Shown here piece by piece: positions 60,636-64,000 of a DNA stretch of 64,000 nt; the first letter of the stretch is position 1; the number at the start of each line of letters is the position of its first letter. The notes beneath the pieces are model-generated. The model saw only the letters and a list, made by a program, of their open reading frames with translations. It was not told where the DNA came from and made no database searches. A program made the translations under genes and the position numbers. This DNA comes from Chloroflexaceae bacterium (GTDB lineage Bacteria > Chloroflexota > Chloroflexia > Chloroflexales > Chloroflexaceae), in assembly GCA_028282325.1 (NCBI GenBank), contig JANQID010000051.1, positions 25,376 through 89,375 of the forward strand. Direction: 5' to 3'.

Positions 60636-61262
60636 GTGGCGGTGCACGAGATTCAGGTTATTGCTCAAGAGGTTCGTCAATGCACGCTCTGCGCCCTGCA
60701 CCAGGGGCGCACGCATGCGGTTCCCGGCGAGGGCCCGGCTGACGCCAGGGTTATATTTATCGGCGAGGGGCCGGGATTTCACGAAGATCGCCAGGGGAGA
60801 CCATTCGTCGGACAAGCCGGCAAGTATCTCGATGAATTGCTTGCGATAGCCGGGTTCCAGCGCTCGGAAGTCTTTATCGCAAACGTTGTGAAGTGTCGCC
60901 CGCCGAAAAACCGCGATCCTCAGCCTGATGAAGTTGCAACCTGCACCAGAGCATATCTCTTCCGCCAGATTGAAGCGATCAACCCACGCGTCATCGTCAC
61001 GTTGGGGCGCTTCTCGATGGGATTATATCTGCCCGGTGAGAAGATCTCGCGCATTCACGGTCAGCCCCGAACGGTGAACGGTCGCCTGCTCGTACCGATG
61101 CTGCACCCGGCGGCAGCGCTGCACCAGCAGCAGAATCGACCGCTCATTGAGGAGGATTTTCGACGACTGCCGGAGATCATCGCTCGCGCCGAACAGGAAG
61201 CTGCCGCCAAAACGGCGCAGGATGACAAAGAACCGCCGTTGGAACAGTTGAGCATGTTCTAA
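60636..61262 (+). CDS. Type-4 uracil-DNA glycosylase (iron-sulfur)
   Basis: 208 residues. It removes uracil from DNA. Four Cys that bind 4Fe-4S can be seen: C-TLC near the N-terminus (QCTLCALHQGR), then KCRPP and CTRAY. The active-site motif is GEGPGFHEDRQGRPFVGQAGKYLD, and MLHPAAALHQQQNR near the C-terminus. It starts at GTG 60636; a GTG two codons later is possible. A helical, charged tail follows (EQEAAAKTAQDDKEPPLEQLSMF). Confidence 0.93.
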   Translation: MAVHEIQVIAQEVRQCTLCALHQGRTHAVPGEGPADARVIFIGEGPGFHEDRQGRPFVGQAGKYLDELLAIAGFQRSEVFIANVVKCRPPKNRDPQPDEVATCTRAYLFRQIEAINPRVIVTLGRFSMGLYLPGEKISRIHGQPRTVNGRLLVPMLHPAAALHQQQNRPLIEEDFRRLPEIIARAEQEAAAKTAQDDKEPPLEQLSMF

Positions 61263-61336
61263 TTCACCGGCTGTGCATCGGAACAATTCAGCCGTCGCAC
61301 AGCGCATAGCACATAGAGAAACGACGCTTTAACCGC

Positions 61337-61903
61337 ATGCAAACGTATCGTCTCTCCGCTACGGGTCGTCGCAAGACGCTGATGTTGTTGATCGGCGCGC
61401 TCATCATCTGGGGCTTCGCGCTGTGGAGCTTTCGCAGCACGCTGAATATTAGTTATAACCCGATCCGATTCTGGCCTACGCTTAGTGCGGCGATTGAACA
61501 GGGCCTGCCTATTAGCCAGCTTGTTCCTGCGTTGCTGATGCTCGCGCTTATTATTGCGACTCCCCTGTTGATCTGGAATTTGCTCGAAGAGTGGGCGGCG
61601 CGCTATACGCCTACAGAGGAAGGGCTGCGCTTCGAGTCGCTGGGCATTACGCTGGTCTATCCCTGGAATGCCATACAGGCCATTCAGCGCGTTGACGCCG
61701 ATAGCGATGAAGCTTTCGATGAGTTAGAGTTTACGGGCGATTATACACGTCAGATCGCCAATCCCGTGCTCCGGTTTCTCCATGCTCAGGCATACGGTCG
61801 CACCCGGCTGCCGATCTACGCAGGTTTAGCAGATCGCGACGAGTTGCTGGCTGAAATCCAACGGCGGGGCGGCGGAGCCAGTACGCTTGCTTCAGCCACC
61901 TAG
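61337..61903 (+). CDS. Uncharacterised two-helix membrane protein
   Basis: 188 residues. Two hydrophobic segments (MLLIGALIIWGFALWSF near residue 15, and LVPALLMLALIIATPLLIW near 60) precede a cytoplasmic domain with strand-rich sequence (YTPTEEGLRFESLGITLVYPWNAIQAIQRV), resembling small PH-like (bPH/YcxB-type) domains seen in bacterial membrane proteins. No partner is obvious. 61904-62142 holds no gene and no clear element. Confidence 0.7.
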   Translation: MQTYRLSATGRRKTLMLLIGALIIWGFALWSFRSTLNISYNPIRFWPTLSAAIEQGLPISQLVPALLMLALIIATPLLIWNLLEEWAARYTPTEEGLRFESLGITLVYPWNAIQAIQRVDADSDEAFDELEFTGDYTRQIANPVLRFLHAQAYGRTRLPIYAGLADRDELLAEIQRRGGGASTLASAT

Positions 61904-62142
61904 CGCGAGGCGCGCGCAGAGCGGTCGGCTGAATCTACAAGCCAATTCGTGGACTTGAGAGTCGCGCAGAATCGGGGCGACTCTTCAGCATAGAGCACGT
62001 TTGCCCAGATGGCAGGCTGCATCGGCTCACAGGCATGATGAGCGGCGGTGCAGCCATACTGGTTGTTCAGAACATCCACAGAAAGGAGAACGAAGTCCTG
62101 CCCTGTGTTGTATCTCGCAACAAATGACTTCACAACATTGTT

Positions 62143-63819
62143 ATGGCGAAAAATCGAATACGCGCACTCGCCCTCGGAGGGGCTGGAGAGGTCGGGCGCA
62201 ATATGTGGGTGCTGGAATACGGCGATGAGATTCTTATCCTCGATTGCGGGGTGATGTTCCCCGAAGCAGATATGCTCGGCGTTGATCTCGTGTTGCCTGA
62301 TATTACCTATCTGCGCGACAAGGTGCAAAACATCAAGGGCATTCTCCTCACTCATGGACACGAAGATCATATCGGCGCTATTCCGCACCTCCTGGCCGAC
62401 CTCGGCTTCCCTCCAATCTATGGCACCCGGCTCACGCTCGGCATAGTGACGGGCAAATTGAAAGAGCATCGCTTGCTTGAACAGGCCACCCTGGCGCCTA
62501 TTAAGGGCGACGATAAATTTCAAGCGGGAAACTTTGTTGTCGAGCCTTTCCATATCTCCCACTCTATTCCCGACGCGGTCGGGTTTGGCATCACCACTCC
62601 GGCGGGGTTGGCTGTTTACTTGACGGACTGGAAACTTGATCATAAGCCGGTTGACGGCAAAGCGACCGATGTCGCCAAGCTGGCCGAGTTTGGCCAGCGC
62701 AAGCCCTTGTTGCTTATCACCGACTGCGTTCGGGTAGAGAGCAAGGGGTATACGCCCAGCGAGACGTCAGTTGGCGAGGCATTCGACAACATCTTCGCCA
62801 CTGCGCCAGGGCGGATCATCACCGCAACTTTCGCATCAAACATTAGCCGCGTCCAGCAGGTGATCGATTCGGCGGAAGCCTATAGCCGCAAAGTGGTTGT
62901 GGTCGGGCGGAGTATGGAGAATAACAGCAAGATCGCCCTCGAAATGGGCTATCTGAAGGCTGAGCCAGGAACAATTATCCGCCCGCACGAGATGGCCAGC
63001 TACAATGACGACCAGATCGCCATCGTCTGCACCGGCAGCCAGGGCGAGCCGATGGCGGCGCTGAATCGCATGGCCAATCGTGATTATCCGCACGTCAAGA
63101 TCAAAGAGGGCGACACGGTGGTGGTTTCGGCCACGCCTATCCCCGGCAACGAGGTCTCGGTGAGCCGGGTAATTAACAATCTGTTCCGGCTCGGCGCGGA
63201 TGTCATCTACGGCTCTCAGGCCGGTGTGCATGTGTCAGGGCACGCCGCACAAGAAGAGCTCAAGTTGCTCCTGGCGCTGCTGCGCCCGGAGTTTGTGGTT
63301 CCGTTCCACGGCGATTATCGCCATCTGGTGCTCTATCGTCGGCTCGCGCTCAGTATGCAAGATTTGTTTGAGCCCGACAACATCTTGTTGCCAGACGGCG
63401 GGATGATTATGGAGTTTAGCCGAAATTATGGCCGCATTACCGGAAAAGCGCAGGTTGGCTACATTTATGTTGATGGCACAACCGTTGGCGATGTAGGCAA
63501 TGTGGTTGTACGCGACCGGCAGATGCTTTCACGCGACGGCATTTTGATGGTCGTGGTCAGCATTGATAGTTCGACCGGCAAGCTGGTGGCCGGCCCGGAT
63601 GTTGTTTCGCGCGGGTTTGTCTATATGCGACAGAGCCAGGATCTGATCGAGGCCACCAAAGAAGCCGTTCGCATTGCGCTGAACCACCGCGAAAGCAACG
63701 ATCAAACCCAAATCGATAGCGCATTTGTCAATCACAAGCTTAAGGAAGTCGTGAGCGATTTCCTCTATCGGGAGACGAAACGACGACCAATGGTATTACC
63801 GGTTGTAATGGAAGTCTAG
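62143..63819 (+). CDS. rnj: Ribonuclease J
   Basis: 558 residues, normal for RNase J, an endo- and 5'-3' exoribonuclease in mRNA decay and rRNA maturation. It has the beta-lactamase/CASP metal motif HGHEDHIG (His71, His73, Asp75, His76), the beta-CASP region with TATFASNISRVQQVIDSA, GSQGEPMAALNRM, and a C-terminal domain. It is 240 bases past the preceding gene, so it probably has its own promoter. Confidence 0.95.
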   Translation: MAKNRIRALALGGAGEVGRNMWVLEYGDEILILDCGVMFPEADMLGVDLVLPDITYLRDKVQNIKGILLTHGHEDHIGAIPHLLADLGFPPIYGTRLTLGIVTGKLKEHRLLEQATLAPIKGDDKFQAGNFVVEPFHISHSIPDAVGFGITTPAGLAVYLTDWKLDHKPVDGKATDVAKLAEFGQRKPLLLITDCVRVESKGYTPSETSVGEAFDNIFATAPGRIITATFASNISRVQQVIDSAEAYSRKVVVVGRSMENNSKIALEMGYLKAEPGTIIRPHEMASYNDDQIAIVCTGSQGEPMAALNRMANRDYPHVKIKEGDTVVVSATPIPGNEVSVSRVINNLFRLGADVIYGSQAGVHVSGHAAQEELKLLLALLRPEFVVPFHGDYRHLVLYRRLALSMQDLFEPDNILLPDGGMIMEFSRNYGRITGKAQVGYIYVDGTTVGDVGNVVVRDRQMLSRDGILMVVVSIDSSTGKLVAGPDVVSRGFVYMRQSQDLIEATKEAVRIALNHRESNDQTQIDSAFVNHKLKEVVSDFLYRETKRRPMVLPVVMEV

Positions 63820-63842
63820 GCATCTTGTAGACATCAGGCGGC

Positions 63843-63883
63843 AGGCCAGCCCGGTATGCAGCGATCCGGCGCTGGCCTTTTGT
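63843..63883 (+). terminator. Terminator after rnj
   Basis: AGGCCAGC (63843-63850) with GCTGGCCT (63871-63878), strengthened by CCGG/CCGG inside and one bulge, followed by TTTTGT. Confidence 0.85.
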
Positions 63884-63926
63884 ATGAGATGAGACCTGTG
63901 CATCCCGAGTAGCGCGCCGCGCGTAT

Positions 63927-64000
63927 CTACCAAACGATGATACCCATGCCGCATGGCACCCTGAACGGAGCCGCCGGCAGCGTGAAGGGTCTCGGCGTTG
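63927..64000 (+). mobile_element. MITE-like element, copy 3, cut by window end
   Basis: Begins CTACCAAACGATGATACCC at 63927 and continues CATGGCACCCTGAACGGAGC, matching the left half of the copy at 34382-34521. The right half is beyond the window. Confidence 0.7.

Noticed and set aside
61900..62643. Minus-strand 247-codon frame opposite rnj
   Set aside because: It overlaps the conserved RNase J start and has no ribosome site or recognisable motif.

Overview
This 64 kb window looks like chromosomal DNA from a Chloroflexota bacterium, probably a filamentous Chloroflexales/Roseiflexales-type lineage. The evidence is indirect: moderately high GC with AT-rich islands, a predicted riboflavin transporter pair (RibX/RibY) under an FMN riboswitch as described for Chloroflexus-type genomes, paired DUF4013 membrane proteins, and a Csx10-type (III-D) CRISPR locus of the kind known from Roseiflexus. 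There is no 16S rRNA to settle it.

Layout. 1-16.1 kb is housekeeping: the end of an M1 metallopeptidase, HU, purB, tRNA-Pro(GGG), a GAF histidine kinase with rsmA, mdh, lspA-rluD, then tig-clpP-clpX (chaperone and protease), an OmpR-type regulator, upp, a MraY/WecA-type sugar-phosphate transferase and a DUF427 protein. 16.1-29.7 kb is a defence island: cas6, then a tightly overlapped operon cas10-cas7(csm3)-csx10-cas11-cas7-cas7-csx19(?)-cas7-like. It is followed by a REP/RAYT element, a membrane protein, two candidate small ORFs with one CRISPR-repeat-like element, an all-helical protein and a Can2/Card1-like CARF nuclease. Cas10 keeps GGDD but shows no HD motif, so the expected output is cyclic oligoadenylate acting on the CARF nuclease. 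No cas1, cas2 or CRISPR array is visible.

29.7-31.9 kb holds two toxin-antitoxin-like loci whose toxin genes are both frameshifted. 31.9-49.3 kb returns to core genes: an antiporter with a TrkA domain, mltG, aroE, an A24 peptidase-like protein, a nucleotidyltransferase, a ChlI-like ATPase, DUF503, a LON-domain protein, argJ, rlmI, mutY, relA/spoT, mrp and moaA. 49.3-64 kb has ribY-ribX with its riboswitch, maf with a NarL regulator, a CDP-alcohol phosphatidyltransferase, a leftward cluster from a T-box through an anchored protein, thrS, a YtxH protein, cinA and two DUF4013 genes, then fabZ, udg, a membrane protein and rnj.

Two repeat families recur. One is a REP palindrome around the RAYT gene. 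The other is a MITE-like element of about 140 bp with GCTACCAAAC ends (30554-30697, 34382-34521, 63927-end). The part most worth testing is 27.35-27.82 kb. It contains a promoter-driven 40-codon hydrophobic ORF on the minus strand, facing a plus-strand unit that carries a lone CRISPR-like repeat and a very strong terminator.
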